Assembly: GCA_964472905.1 (NCBI GenBank)
Contig: CAYYMI010000012.1
Span: 1 to 53,511 of the forward strand
From: Hellea sp964472905
GTDB taxonomy: Bacteria > Pseudomonadota > Alphaproteobacteria > Caulobacterales > Maricaulaceae
Reading direction: 5' to 3'
Length of the DNA stretch: 53,511 bases
Shown here: piece by piece, positions 7,301 to 16,782 of the stretch
Numbering within the stretch: position 1 is the first letter of the stretch
Layout of the letters: each line of letters opens with the position of its first letter
Made by a program: the position numbers and the translations under genes
Notes under the pieces: model-generated
Seen by the model: the letters and a program-made list of their open reading frames with translations, nothing else
Database searches by the model: none
Told to the model about the DNA's origin: nothing

Positions 7301-9808
7301 ATGGGGCCAAATATGACGCATTTACTTGATAGTTTGGGATGGGCGCTTCTCCATAGCTTATGGCAAGGAGGCCTTGCTTTCATTGCTGTCGTTCTTATTC
7401 GGGTTATACTGAAAAACAGCACGCCTAATTTTCGTTATATCGCCCAGTTTTCGGTTCTCCTCGCTTGTTTCGCAGCTTTTCTGGCTACCTTCGGACTTTA
7501 TTTAAAGGCTGGTCTGCCGATGAGCGGGGAGGCCACTTTCCAATCAGGAGGGGCTTTGGCAGTTGACTATACACCTATGCCTTTAATAGCTACAGTCTCA
7601 GGCGGACTATCAACCGTTCACACAAATTTCTTACAAAATATATCTGGTATAATACCGGTCCTCGCTATTTTTTGGTGTCTGGGTTTTTCTATTATGGCCT
7701 TAAGATATCTGGGCGCCTTCATGTTAACGCAACGCCTGCGTCGGTACGGCCTGACAGAACCCTCTATTTTATGGCGAAACCGGTTTCGCACCCTTGTTTT
7801 AAATGCGGGACTATCAGCGAATATCCGTCTTCATATTTCAGAATATGTGAGCGGCCCTGTCGCGCTTGGGTTTTTCAAACCCGTTGTTCTTGTTCCCATT
7901 GGGTTTTTAACTGGCCTGCCGCAAGACCAAGTGGAAGCTATCTTGTTGCATGAAATTGCGCATATCCGGCGTTATGATTATATCATGAATCTTATTCAAA
8001 TAGCGATTAAGACGGTTTTCTTCTTTCATCCAGCAATTCATTATATTTCGCGCAAAATTGATATCGATCGGGAGCAAGCCTGTGATGATTTGGCTGTTGC
8101 GCAAGGCCGTAACCCAAGGGCTCTTGCGAAAGGCTTGGCGGCTCTTCGCTTGCAATCATGCCAGCATGGATTGGCTTTAAATGCGGCTGGAGATAATAAA
8201 GGAGAACACGCACCTTTGCTCGACAGGTTAACTCGGCTTGCAGGGCAGGCAGAGAGCCCGCGCCGCTCTGAACATATGATAATGTCCGCTCTGACGGCTG
8301 TCCTTATCGGCTCGGTTTATATCACGACAACAGCAACAGCAAACGCACATCCGAAAAACACGTCTAAGGTTGCTAGCCCAGCTGATATAGCTGCCGAAAA
8401 TTTTAAATTTAAGTCTACGCGCATAAATGGTCATGATGTCGTTTTAAAAATATCCGAGGATGGCCGCCGTTGGATCAATGTTGATAATAAGTGGCATGAT
8501 GTTGATGAAAACCCATCTATCGTTAACAGGGTTCAGCATGATTATCCGGTTGTGCCCCTAGCCCCGAGATTTGATAATCTCGATTTAGCAGGCGGCCTTG
8601 ATCAGAAAAATTTTGATAAACTAATCAGTAAGGAGGCTAATCGATGGGCTCAGTTCAATGTTGATGTGGCCTATTTTGAACGTAGCCTTGAAAACCTTGC
8701 TGAGAAGGGCCGGATGACGGATTCTCTTATTGAACATTATGAAGATAAAGCCGACCGATTAATGGATAAAGCTGAAGCCCGATTTGAACGCCGATTAGAT
8801 CAAATTGAATCTATGTTTGAACGCCAGATTGAAGCTGATATGCGTAAAAAAGAAGCTAAAGAGCACCAGCTTGAGGTCAAGCAACGCCAAGCTGAAGCGC
8901 AGCAGCCTCAGATAGACGCCCGCCAACGTCAATTAGAACTACAGAGGGAAGGGATGCAGCGCGTAGAAGACTCCAAAGTAAGGGCGCAGGAACAGCGAAA
9001 CCGCGCGCGTGAGCTTGCCCATGAAACCAAAACACATGCGAAATATAATGAACTGCGAAGCAAACTTTATGCCCAGCTGTTAGATGACGGGATGATAAAA
9101 TCGACACGTAGTAAAGTTACTATGCGGTATGAAAACGAAACTTGGACCGCGAATGGCAAAGCCGTACCGTTCCAGACAGAAAACAAATATTGCGGTATTT
9201 TTTCGGATATGGGGATTAATAAATCTCATTTAACGAAAATAGATATCAGGCCTAATTCAACGCATATTATGACGAGGTCGCAGGATGGGAAAAAAACACA
9301 TAACATCACACATGGTCAATTTAATCACAGTTACAATAAAACGCATCTGGATTATGCTAAAGCCGAAGACCCTATCCCTCCGGTCGCGCCGGTTCCTCCT
9401 ATTGTGCCTGCCGCGCCAGAGTTACCAGCGCCCACATTCATCGTGCCCACACCAAGTCCCAAGATAACAGCGCGTTATGGGATGAAGGCCTCCATATGGC
9501 CTCAAGCCCATCAAGGAATAGACTTGAAGGCTGATAAGGGCGCGCCCGTTTATGCCAGTACAGATGGTATTGTGAGCCTTACGACAACGCATCCGTCTTG
9601 GGGCAACCGGATTACGCTTAAACATAATAATGGCTATCAAACATTATACGGACACTTAAACAGCTTTAACGTCAAAACAGGCGAAACCGTGAAGGCTGGA
9701 CAAGTGATAGGAACGGTTGGTTCAACTGGACGATCGACAGGCCCGCATTTACATTTTGAAATCAGAAAAGACGGACAAACGATAAACCCAGAGTCTTACA
9801 TATTCTAG
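7301..9808 (+). CDS. M56 (BlaR1-like) - M23 metallopeptidase fusion
   Basis: This 835-residue protein joins two peptidases. Residues 1-345 form a BlaR1/MecR1-type M56 membrane domain with several transmembrane segments and a cytoplasmic HEIAH zinc motif at 217-221, with E258 (EQACDD) the likely third ligand. A Gln/Glu/Arg-rich coiled-coil region follows at about 440-590, then a Pro-rich hinge. Residues 722-835 are a complete LytM-type M23 domain with likely zinc ligands H737, D741 and H818, and catalytic H785 and H816. M23 enzymes cut peptidoglycan cross-bridges. The M56 part may relieve BlaI repression while the M23 part acts on or senses the wall. Start 7301 has an AGGGGAG site. Confidence 0.9.
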   Translation: MGPNMTHLLDSLGWALLHSLWQGGLAFIAVVLIRVILKNSTPNFRYIAQFSVLLACFAAFLATFGLYLKAGLPMSGEATFQSGGALAVDYTPMPLIATVSGGLSTVHTNFLQNISGIIPVLAIFWCLGFSIMALRYLGAFMLTQRLRRYGLTEPSILWRNRFRTLVLNAGLSANIRLHISEYVSGPVALGFFKPVVLVPIGFLTGLPQDQVEAILLHEIAHIRRYDYIMNLIQIAIKTVFFFHPAIHYISRKIDIDREQACDDLAVAQGRNPRALAKGLAALRLQSCQHGLALNAAGDNKGEHAPLLDRLTRLAGQAESPRRSEHMIMSALTAVLIGSVYITTTATANAHPKNTSKVASPADIAAENFKFKSTRINGHDVVLKISEDGRRWINVDNKWHDVDENPSIVNRVQHDYPVVPLAPRFDNLDLAGGLDQKNFDKLISKEANRWAQFNVDVAYFERSLENLAEKGRMTDSLIEHYEDKADRLMDKAEARFERRLDQIESMFERQIEADMRKKEAKEHQLEVKQRQAEAQQPQIDARQRQLELQREGMQRVEDSKVRAQEQRNRARELAHETKTHAKYNELRSKLYAQLLDDGMIKSTRSKVTMRYENETWTANGKAVPFQTENKYCGIFSDMGINKSHLTKIDIRPNSTHIMTRSQDGKKTHNITHGQFNHSYNKTHLDYAKAEDPIPPVAPVPPIVPAAPELPAPTFIVPTPSPKITARYGMKASIWPQAHQGIDLKADKGAPVYASTDGIVSLTTTHPSWGNRITLKHNNGYQTLYGHLNSFNVKTGETVKAGQVIGTVGSTGRSTGPHLHFEIRKDGQTINPESYIF

Positions 9809-9847
9809 ACTTCTCAACACTTAAAGCTCTCTAAAAAGAATATTCAC

Positions 9848-11878
9848 ATGCTTAATTTAAAAAAACCGCTATTGGCGGTAACGCTAGGACTCACCCTAAT
9901 ATCTGCTGAAGTGATGGCTCAAACCAAACAAAACTTCGAAGCAGACTTTTTTGAACAGTTTGCGCCCCGAACGGCTTTGGATATGGTTAGCCGTGTTCCA
10001 GGGTTTCAGTTAGATAGCAGTGATTTTAAACGCGGGCTCGGTCAAGGCGGGGCTAATGTGCTTATTAATGGTGAACGCGTTACAGGTAAAACAGATGTTG
10101 GCAGTCAGTTAAATCGCATTGTTGCGGCCAATGTTACGCGCATAGAAATTTTAGATGGGGCCGCGTTGGACATCCCTGGCCTCTCGGGACAAGTTGCTAA
10201 TATTGTAACTAAAAATAGCGGTATATCCGGAACATGGTCATGGGCGCCTGAATTTAGAGAGAACCAAGTTGGAAATTTAACCCATATACATTTCACAATT
10301 TCAGGCGAACGAGGCAATCTCTCCTATGCGGTTGAACTCAGAAACGAATCTCAACGCAACGGTCATGAAGGTCGTGAAACATTGACATTCGCTGATGGAA
10401 CTCTCTTTGAACTCCGAGATGAGATTGCGAGGTTTTATGCTGATAATCCTGGGGCAATTTGGGATTTAACATGGAAGCCATTGCCCAACCATGTCGGGAA
10501 TTTAAATCTGGAATATAATCAATTTAATTTTAATGGGGCAGAACTGTCTGATCGTCGAGCTATAACGGTTGATGGCAATGACCTACAAACTCAGTTTTCC
10601 AATGCAGAGGATGAATGGAACGCACAAATCGGGGCTGATTATGAATTTCCTCTGGGCGCAGGAAAATTTAAAACGATCGGATTTTACCGTATGGAACATT
10701 CGCCGACGATTAATCGATTTGATGTCTTTGAATTGACAGGGGTTCAATCAAGCGGCTCTCGGTTTTTTCGCGTTGCAGATGAAGGAGAAGCCATTGCGAG
10801 AACGGAATATAGTTGGTCGCCCTCCGAAGGCCGGGACTGGCAACTTGGCGTCGAAGGGGCGTTTAATTTTCTAGATATTGAGTCTGATCTTTTAGTTTTC
10901 GACGGAGACGCTTTTGTCGAAGAAGCTCTGGACGGTGCCACGTCCAGAGTTGAGGAACAGCGCGTGGAAGCCACATTAACCCATAGCCGCGCGCTGTCCT
11001 CTCGCTTTGATGTTCAAACGTCGATTGGGGCTGAATATTCCGAAATCTCGCAAACGGGCGGATTAGCTCGGAGTTTTTTTCGGCCAAAAGGCTTTGTAGC
11101 AGCCACATATAAACCGACAGAAAATTTATCCATCAGAACAAAAGTCGAGCGTGAGGTCGGACAACTTAGTTTTTTCGATTTTATCTCATCTGTTGATATT
11201 CAAAATGACTTGGGCTCGACAGGAAACATTAATCTAGTTCCAGACCAGAGCTGGCTAGGTTCTATCGAATTTGATCGTGATTTTGGTAACGGAAATACAT
11301 TTAAAATCAAATTTTACGGTGCTTTAATTTCTGATCTTGTTGACCGTATTCCGATTGGTTTGGATGGTGATGCTGTAGGGAATATAGACAAGGCTCAGCG
11401 TTATGGGTTTGATATCGACGCAACGCTCAAAGGTGATAAATGGGGATGGAAAGGCACGCAATTAGATCTCGAATTTGATCTCAGGGATTCTGACGTTACC
11501 GACCCTCTTACATCTATCGGGCGTCGTCTTAACAATGACAAAACTTCATTTTGGAGAGCCAGCTTTCGCCATGATATCCCAGATACGGATTGGGCTTATG
11601 GGATTTCTGCGGAGCAATTTGTTGCCTCTCCTACCTTTCGGTTGAATACGATAAACGATTTTGATTTCAATGGGCCGTGGGGGTCAGCTTTTATTGAACA
11701 TAAAGATGTTCTGGGTATGAAGGTCGTTGTTAGCCTCAGAAACCTTTTTGACGGGACGGATGATTTTAAGCGTCAATTTTTTACGGACCGTAGAGACCAA
11801 GGCGTTTTGGGTTTTACAGAATCTAGATCGCGTTCATTTGGCCGATTTGTCAATATAGAATTTAGTGGGACTTTTTAA
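9848..11878 (+). CDS. TonB-dependent outer-membrane receptor
   Basis: The 676-residue product has a signal peptide (cleavage after VMAQ near residue 25), a plug domain (about 35-135: ALDMVSRVPGF, GANVLINGERV, VTRIEILDGA, IVTKNSG) and a long beta-barrel ending RFVNIEFSGTF with the C-terminal Phe of outer-membrane proteins. Such receptors import siderophores, glycans or peptides using TonB energy. It starts 39 bases after the M56-M23 gene with no terminator between, so it is probably in that operon. The substrate is unknown; no carboxypeptidase-like N-terminal extension is visible. Confidence 0.9.
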   Translation: MLNLKKPLLAVTLGLTLISAEVMAQTKQNFEADFFEQFAPRTALDMVSRVPGFQLDSSDFKRGLGQGGANVLINGERVTGKTDVGSQLNRIVAANVTRIEILDGAALDIPGLSGQVANIVTKNSGISGTWSWAPEFRENQVGNLTHIHFTISGERGNLSYAVELRNESQRNGHEGRETLTFADGTLFELRDEIARFYADNPGAIWDLTWKPLPNHVGNLNLEYNQFNFNGAELSDRRAITVDGNDLQTQFSNAEDEWNAQIGADYEFPLGAGKFKTIGFYRMEHSPTINRFDVFELTGVQSSGSRFFRVADEGEAIARTEYSWSPSEGRDWQLGVEGAFNFLDIESDLLVFDGDAFVEEALDGATSRVEEQRVEATLTHSRALSSRFDVQTSIGAEYSEISQTGGLARSFFRPKGFVAATYKPTENLSIRTKVEREVGQLSFFDFISSVDIQNDLGSTGNINLVPDQSWLGSIEFDRDFGNGNTFKIKFYGALISDLVDRIPIGLDGDAVGNIDKAQRYGFDIDATLKGDKWGWKGTQLDLEFDLRDSDVTDPLTSIGRRLNNDKTSFWRASFRHDIPDTDWAYGISAEQFVASPTFRLNTINDFDFNGPWGSAFIEHKDVLGMKVVVSLRNLFDGTDDFKRQFFTDRRDQGVLGFTESRSRSFGRFVNIEFSGTF

Positions 11879-11895
11879 AGCAATTGGCCTGCCAT

Positions 11896-11924
11896 AAAAA
11901 AGGCCCCCGTGAGGAGGCCTTTTT
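11896..11924. terminator. Bidirectional terminator
   Basis: A GC stem (GGCC 11902-11905 with 11916-11919, extended inside by CC/GG) closed by a GTGA tetraloop, flanked by an A-run on the left and a T-run on the right, so it can end transcription in both directions. It separates the convergent TonB-receptor and MscS genes. Confidence 0.85.
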
Positions 11925-11944
11925 GTTTGTTTTTGTAAAAGGAC

Positions 11945-12808
11945 TTATTTTTCCATTTCGACGCAATGTGGGTAAGGAATTGTAATACCGCCTTTGTCGA
12001 ACGCTTCTTTGACGTTTTTAATTAAATCAAAACGGACATCCCAATAATCTTCTGGCTTACACCAAACACGCATTTGGATATCAACTGAGCTATCATTTAG
12101 CGTAACAACTTTGGCCCATGGGTCTTCGAGTAGGCGGTTATCTTTGGACGCCGTTGTTTTGATGATGTCCATCGCCTTATCCATGTCGTCGCCATAATCG
12201 ATACCAAAATCAACATCGACGCGACGTTTGCCCAGTGAGGTCAGGTTTTTAATGGTTGAACCACGAACTTCGCCATTGGCGATCATGACTTTGATATTAT
12301 CAAGCGTGCGCAAGGTTGTTGTGAAGATGTTCAAATCATCAACGGTGCCTTCTTGGCCTGCAAGTTCGACGTAATCGCCGACATCGTAAGGGCGTGTTAC
12401 CAATAAGAGTAAGCCTGCGGCGACATTGGCCATAGACCCTTCAAGCGCAAGGCCAATCGCTAAAGTCGCGGCAGCAAAAATACTCATAATGGCGGCAACT
12501 TTGACGCCGAGGAAACCCACGGCGGCTAATATTGTGCCTAGCATAATAACGGCTTTCGCCGCGCTAGCGGCAAGACTGCCAAGCGTTTGGTCAACCTTCG
12601 GATTATTCGCCGCTTGCGAGCTAATGAATTTATGAACGCGCTTGGCAATGTAAGAGCCAATCATGAAGATGATTAAAGCAATGACTATTTTAACAAGTAG
12701 GCCAGGGCCCTTATCAAAAACAAAGCTTTGTATACCCGCCAAGGAAAAATCAAAATTCGTTATAGCGGTTTCAGCCGCATCTGCGGTGGTTGTTGCGTCT
12801 TGAGCCAT
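11945..12808 (-). CDS. MscS-family mechanosensitive channel (second of tandem pair)
   Basis: A 287-residue small-conductance mechanosensitive channel that releases solutes on osmotic downshock. It has three transmembrane helices, the pore/gate segment GLALEGSMANVAAGLLLLV followed by RPYDVGDYVEL at the start of the beta domain, and a C-terminal domain ending IPYPHCVEMEK. It lies one base after the stop of an upstream paralogue (TAAGATG), so the two are co-translated and may form hetero-oligomers or differ in gating threshold. A bidirectional terminator lies 20 bases past its stop. Confidence 0.93.
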   Translation of the reverse strand: MAQDATTTADAAETAITNFDFSLAGIQSFVFDKGPGLLVKIVIALIIFMIGSYIAKRVHKFISSQAANNPKVDQTLGSLAASAAKAVIMLGTILAAVGFLGVKVAAIMSIFAAATLAIGLALEGSMANVAAGLLLLVTRPYDVGDYVELAGQEGTVDDLNIFTTTLRTLDNIKVMIANGEVRGSTIKNLTSLGKRRVDVDFGIDYGDDMDKAMDIIKTTASKDNRLLEDPWAKVVTLNDSSVDIQMRVWCKPEDYWDVRFDLIKNVKEAFDKGGITIPYPHCVEMEK

Positions 12809-12809
12809 C

Positions 12810-13655
12810 TTATTTCGCTTTCTTCTTAGGCATGCTGGGCATAACTATACAATGTTCATAAGGGATATCGATTCCGGCTTTATCGAGAGCCTTTTTGATA
12901 CGGTAGGAAATATCTGCTTTTATAGGACGATAGTCATTGGCATCACACCATAAGCGCAGCTGAATATTAACGGCTGAATCTCCGAGTTCGGTAACTTTCG
13001 CCCAAGGCCCTTCTGGTGTGTTTTTAATACGATCATCCCTGTCAGCGGCCGATTTAATCACCTCAATAGCCGTATCAAGGTCGGCATCATAGCCTACGCC
13101 AAAATCCATATCCAAACGCAGATCGCCAAACCCATTATAATTTTTAATCTGATTGCCAAAGGCTGCGCCATTTCCAACCATTACTTCCACATTATCAACT
13201 GTCGTTATAGTCGTTGAGAATAAATCAAGACTTTTAACTTGGCCGCGCTCGCCGTTAATTTCAACTTCATCGCCAACAACATAAGGGCGGAAGAAAGCGA
13301 GCATAACGCCAGAGGCCATATCGCCCAATGAGCCTTTCAGGGCGAAGCCTAAGGCGACAACCATGGCGCCAATAATAGTCGCCACAAATCCAAGCGGTAT
13401 GCCCATCGCAGATAAGGAGGCGATCATTACAGCAAAGAACCCTGCGAAGAGAACAACAGAGCCGAAGAACTTGGCAAGCGTCAAATCGATATTGGGAATT
13501 TTTTGAGACGCCGAGACAGTTGTACCTGATAATTTGCGGACAATCATGCGCCCGACAATCCAGATTACAATCGCAAGTAATAATTTTGGTCCGAAGCTAA
13601 TTGCCCAAGCAATGATTGCAGGCATTTTATCATTCAGAATGCTGGAAATATCCAT
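12810..13655 (-). CDS. MscS-family mechanosensitive channel (first of tandem pair)
   Basis: A 281-residue MscS-type channel with an N-terminal helix pair, the pore helix and lateral segment GFALKGSLGDMASGVMLAFF, RPYVVGDEVEINGERGQ, and a beta/alpha-beta C-terminal domain ending IPYEHCIVMPS and a Lys-rich tail. It is clearly paralogous to the next gene and to the third MscS at about 31 kb. The motif pattern is normal for the family; which copy carries the main osmotic safety-valve role cannot be told from sequence. Confidence 0.93.
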   Translation of the reverse strand: MDISSILNDKMPAIIAWAISFGPKLLLAIVIWIVGRMIVRKLSGTTVSASQKIPNIDLTLAKFFGSVVLFAGFFAVMIASLSAMGIPLGFVATIIGAMVVALGFALKGSLGDMASGVMLAFFRPYVVGDEVEINGERGQVKSLDLFSTTITTVDNVEVMVGNGAAFGNQIKNYNGFGDLRLDMDFGVGYDADLDTAIEVIKSAADRDDRIKNTPEGPWAKVTELGDSAVNIQLRLWCDANDYRPIKADISYRIKKALDKAGIDIPYEHCIVMPSMPKKKAK

Positions 13656-13773
13656 AACTCCCCCCGAGTAAAAATGTAAGGATTTGTTAACGTCTCATGC
13701 GAAAATTTCAAGGGATTTTTGAGAGATACATAGTCTAAAATACAGTTACTCAAAACTAGGCGAGATGTAAGAT

Positions 13774-14238
13774 TTAATAGGGCATTCCGTCTTTGTGATA
13801 TTTTTGACGAATTGGTGTGCCATTGGCGGGTAAATCCAAATCGACATCTGGATAGCGGCAATGATCCTTTTCAGGATTTCGCGTGCCTATAACTAAAAAT
13901 GTGACGTCATGCTGTGTTTCGTTGATAAGGTGATGTCCGTTGCCGTCCCCCGCGGGATGCGCGCAGCTATCACCGGGCCTTAAGGGTATTTCGCCGTCAT
14001 CATCAATCAAGGTTGGCTTCCCGGAGAGGATATAGACAAATTCATCTTCCGCACTGTGATGGTGGCGTTGCGAGGCCCAACATCCAGGCGGCAAGGTCAC
14101 ATGATTAACGTCAAATTGGGTGAGACCGCCGGCATTGCTGAGGCGGCGGCTCACACGGGTCTTGCATGGCTCATCCAATGGCTGCGGATAAGTTGTGCCG
14201 ATTATGACGTCTATGTTTTTAGGATTAATTTTAGGCAT
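13774..14238 (-). CDS. Cupin-domain protein
   Basis: A 154-residue single-domain cupin. The metal-binding first motif is RHHHSAEDEFVYILSGKPTL and the second is LRPGDSCAHPAGDGNGHHL, which together hold a metal in a beta-barrel. Similar proteins include small isomerases, dioxygenases and sugar- or auxin-binding-like stress proteins, so no reaction is assigned. ATG 14238 has GGAG eight bases upstream; a GTG codon directly precedes it. It is transcribed divergently from dapE with only 51 bases between them. Confidence 0.85.
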   Translation of the reverse strand: MPKINPKNIDVIIGTTYPQPLDEPCKTRVSRRLSNAGGLTQFDVNHVTLPPGCWASQRHHHSAEDEFVYILSGKPTLIDDDGEIPLRPGDSCAHPAGDGNGHHLINETQHDVTFLVIGTRNPEKDHCRYPDVDLDLPANGTPIRQKYHKDGMPY

Positions 14239-14289
14239 CACGAGGTCTCCACTTGCATATCGGTCTCATCCCCGCTTTAACCTAGCGCG

Positions 14290-15453
14290 ATGAAAAAGAC
14301 ACCACATATCGACCCCGTTGAATTTGCTAGCGCGCTGATTAAGCGGCCTTCGGTGACGCCCGCTGATGCTGGCGCGCTGGATACATTGCAGAGCGGCCTC
14401 GAAAGCTTGGGCTTTGTCTGCACGCGTTATCCTTTCGGAGAGGGTGAGGCCCGTGTTGATAACCTCTATGCCCGTTTGGGAAGAGATGCCCCCAATTTTT
14501 GTTTTGCAGGTCACACCGATGTTGTCCCTGCAGGCGATGAGAGCAAATGGAGCCAAGACCCTTTTGCTGGCGATATAAAAGACGGGCAATTATTAGGACG
14601 CGGGGCGGCAGATATGAAAGGCGCGATTGCTGCTTTTGTCGGGGCGGCCTCGGAATTGCTCTCCAGCGGATGGATACCAAAAGGGTCCATTAGCTTCCTC
14701 ATTACGGGTGACGAAGAAGGCCCGGCCATTAATGGGACTAAGAAATTACTCGTTGCAATTGATGAAGCAGGTGAGGTGATAGATCATTGCCTTGTGGGCG
14801 AGCCAACCAATCCCAACCAAATGGGCGAGATGGTCAAGAACGGACGGCGCGGCTCTTTTAACGCAGACATTACGGTGACGGGCAAGCAAGGTCATGTCGC
14901 CTATCCGCATTTGGGGATTAATCCTGTGCCGATTCTTTTAGGAATATTGAATAAACTACAAGCGCGGCATCTCGATGATGGCTCAGAATTTTTCCAGCCC
15001 TCTAATCTAGAAATAACCACGGTAGATGTTGGCAATCCCACTGAGAATATGATCCCCGAAACGGCCAAGGCGCGCTTTAATGTTCGTTTTAATGTCGAAC
15101 ATTCTGGCGCGGCATTAACAGAGTGGCTTGAAGGTATTTTGGCAGAGGCGCGGCAAGATTTTGACGGAACAGTTGAAGCCGAAATTCGTATTTCTGGAGA
15201 GAGCTTCCTTACCCCGCCAGGCAAGCTCACCGATATCCTTCAAGATGCTGCCGAGAGAGTCTTAGGACGTCGGCCAGAGCTTTCTACATCGGGCGGCACA
15301 TCCGATGCGCGCTTTATTACAAATTATGCGTCCGTCGCTGAATTTGGCTTGGTTGGCGCGACGATGCACCAAGTCAATGAGCGCGTTGATGTGGCCGATA
15401 TTCAAACGCTGACGGCTATATATAAAGATGTATTGCAAAGCTATTTTGATTAG
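14290..15453 (+). CDS. dapE: Succinyl-diaminopimelate desuccinylase
   Basis: DapE hydrolyses N-succinyl-LL-diaminopimelate to LL-diaminopimelate and succinate in the lysine/peptidoglycan branch. The 387-residue product shows the dinuclear zinc motifs of M20 peptidases: FAGHTDVVPAG, GRGAADMKGAIA, ITGDEEGPAINGT, CLVGEPTNPN and the DapE-type TSGGTSDARFI. The domain order (catalytic, lid, catalytic) and length fit. The next gene starts directly at its stop (TAGATG). dapF, two steps later in the pathway, lies at 50 kb. Confidence 0.97.
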   Translation: MKKTPHIDPVEFASALIKRPSVTPADAGALDTLQSGLESLGFVCTRYPFGEGEARVDNLYARLGRDAPNFCFAGHTDVVPAGDESKWSQDPFAGDIKDGQLLGRGAADMKGAIAAFVGAASELLSSGWIPKGSISFLITGDEEGPAINGTKKLLVAIDEAGEVIDHCLVGEPTNPNQMGEMVKNGRRGSFNADITVTGKQGHVAYPHLGINPVPILLGILNKLQARHLDDGSEFFQPSNLEITTVDVGNPTENMIPETAKARFNVRFNVEHSGAALTEWLEGILAEARQDFDGTVEAEIRISGESFLTPPGKLTDILQDAAERVLGRRPELSTSGGTSDARFITNYASVAEFGLVGATMHQVNERVDVADIQTLTAIYKDVLQSYFD

Positions 15454-16017
15454 ATGAATCCGATTGCTTCACTTTTTGGCAGTTTAAAAGCCTTAGCGGG
15501 CCGCGAGGATTGGACGGATCATTTTGATCTCTCTCGCGCAGGTTTGCAGGTATCTTTTATGGCTCTTGCTCTTAGCTTACCTGCGTTTTATCTCATGGCG
15601 CATGCCGTTCAAATCGAACGCGCGGCGCGCTTTGGCGAAGATGCGGCTATTCCGTTAGCTCCCTTTGCTATCATCCTCGCGCTCTACTTGCTGACCTTTT
15701 CGGCCTGCGCTTATATGTTCACCATGATTTTTGATAAACAAGACCGGTTTCGCCCATGGGTCATTACGCGCCATTGGACCATATTCTGGCTCGCCCTCAT
15801 AACCGCCGCCTTATACGGTTTATATCTCTTGGGTGTGCTACCTTTTGGATTGGTCAATTACATGTCAATGGCCGCATTTTTAGGCATTTTGTTAATCGAT
15901 ATCCGCCTTGGCCAAACCATAGTTCCCTTCAAAATGGGTAAAGCCATTTTAATCGCTTGCGCGATTAACGCGATGGGCTTGATCGTTGTTCTGCTGGGGT
16001 TTGAGCAGATACTGTAA
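15454..16017 (+). CDS. Hypothetical membrane protein after dapE
   Basis: A 187-residue protein with about five hydrophobic segments (near residues 34-50, 66-90, 107-130, 134-150 and 163-184) separated by short charged loops. Its ATG begins immediately after the dapE stop codon, indicating translational coupling. I recognise no characterised family. The position hints at a cell-envelope role but does not prove one. Confidence 0.7.
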   Translation: MNPIASLFGSLKALAGREDWTDHFDLSRAGLQVSFMALALSLPAFYLMAHAVQIERAARFGEDAAIPLAPFAIILALYLLTFSACAYMFTMIFDKQDRFRPWVITRHWTIFWLALITAALYGLYLLGVLPFGLVNYMSMAAFLGILLIDIRLGQTIVPFKMGKAILIACAINAMGLIVVLLGFEQIL

Positions 16018-16021
16018 GATT

Positions 16022-16477
16022 CTATAAATTCAAATGTAGGAACTGGCTGAACTCATTCGCTTCATAATTCCCAAAGGCCTCGCCATATTCGAACCCATAT
16101 TTGAGGTATAATTTTAAAGCTGGGTCAAAGGCAGGGCCGCGACCTGTCTCCAAAGAGAGTTTTGAATATCCTCGTGCTTTCGCCTCCCTTAAAATATGCT
16201 CTAATATATAGGCGGCGACGCCCTTGCGTAAGTGACCTGAATGGGTGCGCATGGATTTAATTTCGCCTTGTGTTTTGGACAGCTCTTTAAGTGCGCCGCA
16301 GCCGAGGATGTCGCCTCCATATCGCGCTGACCAGAAACTCATGCTAGGGTGCTTTAATCCTGACACATCCAAAGCATGTACATGTTCTGGCGGAGAGGTT
16401 GCGTGCATCCCGTCCAGATGAGCTTGCAATAAGGCTAAGACTTGTGGGTGGTCGATGTCACCTAAGATGAGCTTCAT
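16022..16477 (-). CDS. GNAT-family N-acetyltransferase
   Basis: A 151-residue acetyl-CoA-dependent acetyltransferase. The core GNAT pattern is present: EIKSMRTHSGHLRKGVAAYI (strand 4 and the pyrophosphate-binding loop), then LEHILREAKARGYSKLSLETG and LYLKYGFEYGEAFG. The extended motif around LETG resembles YsnE/YhfO-like transferases of unknown or small-molecule substrate. It follows the 76-codon gene directly (TAAATG). Confidence 0.85.
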   Translation of the reverse strand: MKLILGDIDHPQVLALLQAHLDGMHATSPPEHVHALDVSGLKHPSMSFWSARYGGDILGCGALKELSKTQGEIKSMRTHSGHLRKGVAAYILEHILREAKARGYSKLSLETGRGPAFDPALKLYLKYGFEYGEAFGNYEANEFSQFLHLNL

Positions 16478-16708
16478 TTATGCGTGAATCTCAACATCAT
16501 TCACGCCGATAATAAATTCGAGTAAATTAAGCTCATCTTCATATTCACGCGCATCATCTTCAATGGCTCTAAGGCGGTCTTTGCGGGAGCTAAATTGATT
16601 TTCATTGCGGGTATCTGTCTCATGAATTCCATCATAGATGACAGGGGTTATATCCAAGACATTGGCTTTAAACCAATTTGCCAAATCATTTAACTCTTGA
16701 ACGTGCAT
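16478..16708 (-). CDS. Hypothetical small protein
   Basis: A 76-residue acidic protein without signal peptide or membrane segment, predicted to be mostly helical (for example LNDLANWFKANVLDITPVIY and KDRLRAIEDDAREYEDELNL). No family is recognised. Its stop abuts the start of the acetyltransferase gene (TAAATG), which supports expression and a two-gene unit. A role as an acetylation target or partner is only a guess from the context. Confidence 0.55.
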   Translation of the reverse strand: MHVQELNDLANWFKANVLDITPVIYDGIHETDTRNENQFSSRKDRLRAIEDDAREYEDELNLLEFIIGVNDVEIHA

Positions 16709-16782
16709 AATATTACCCTTGCTGTCCGTTTAACTCAGATTAAGGCCGTAATGTGGCACACTTCAAATATAACGCTGAAATT

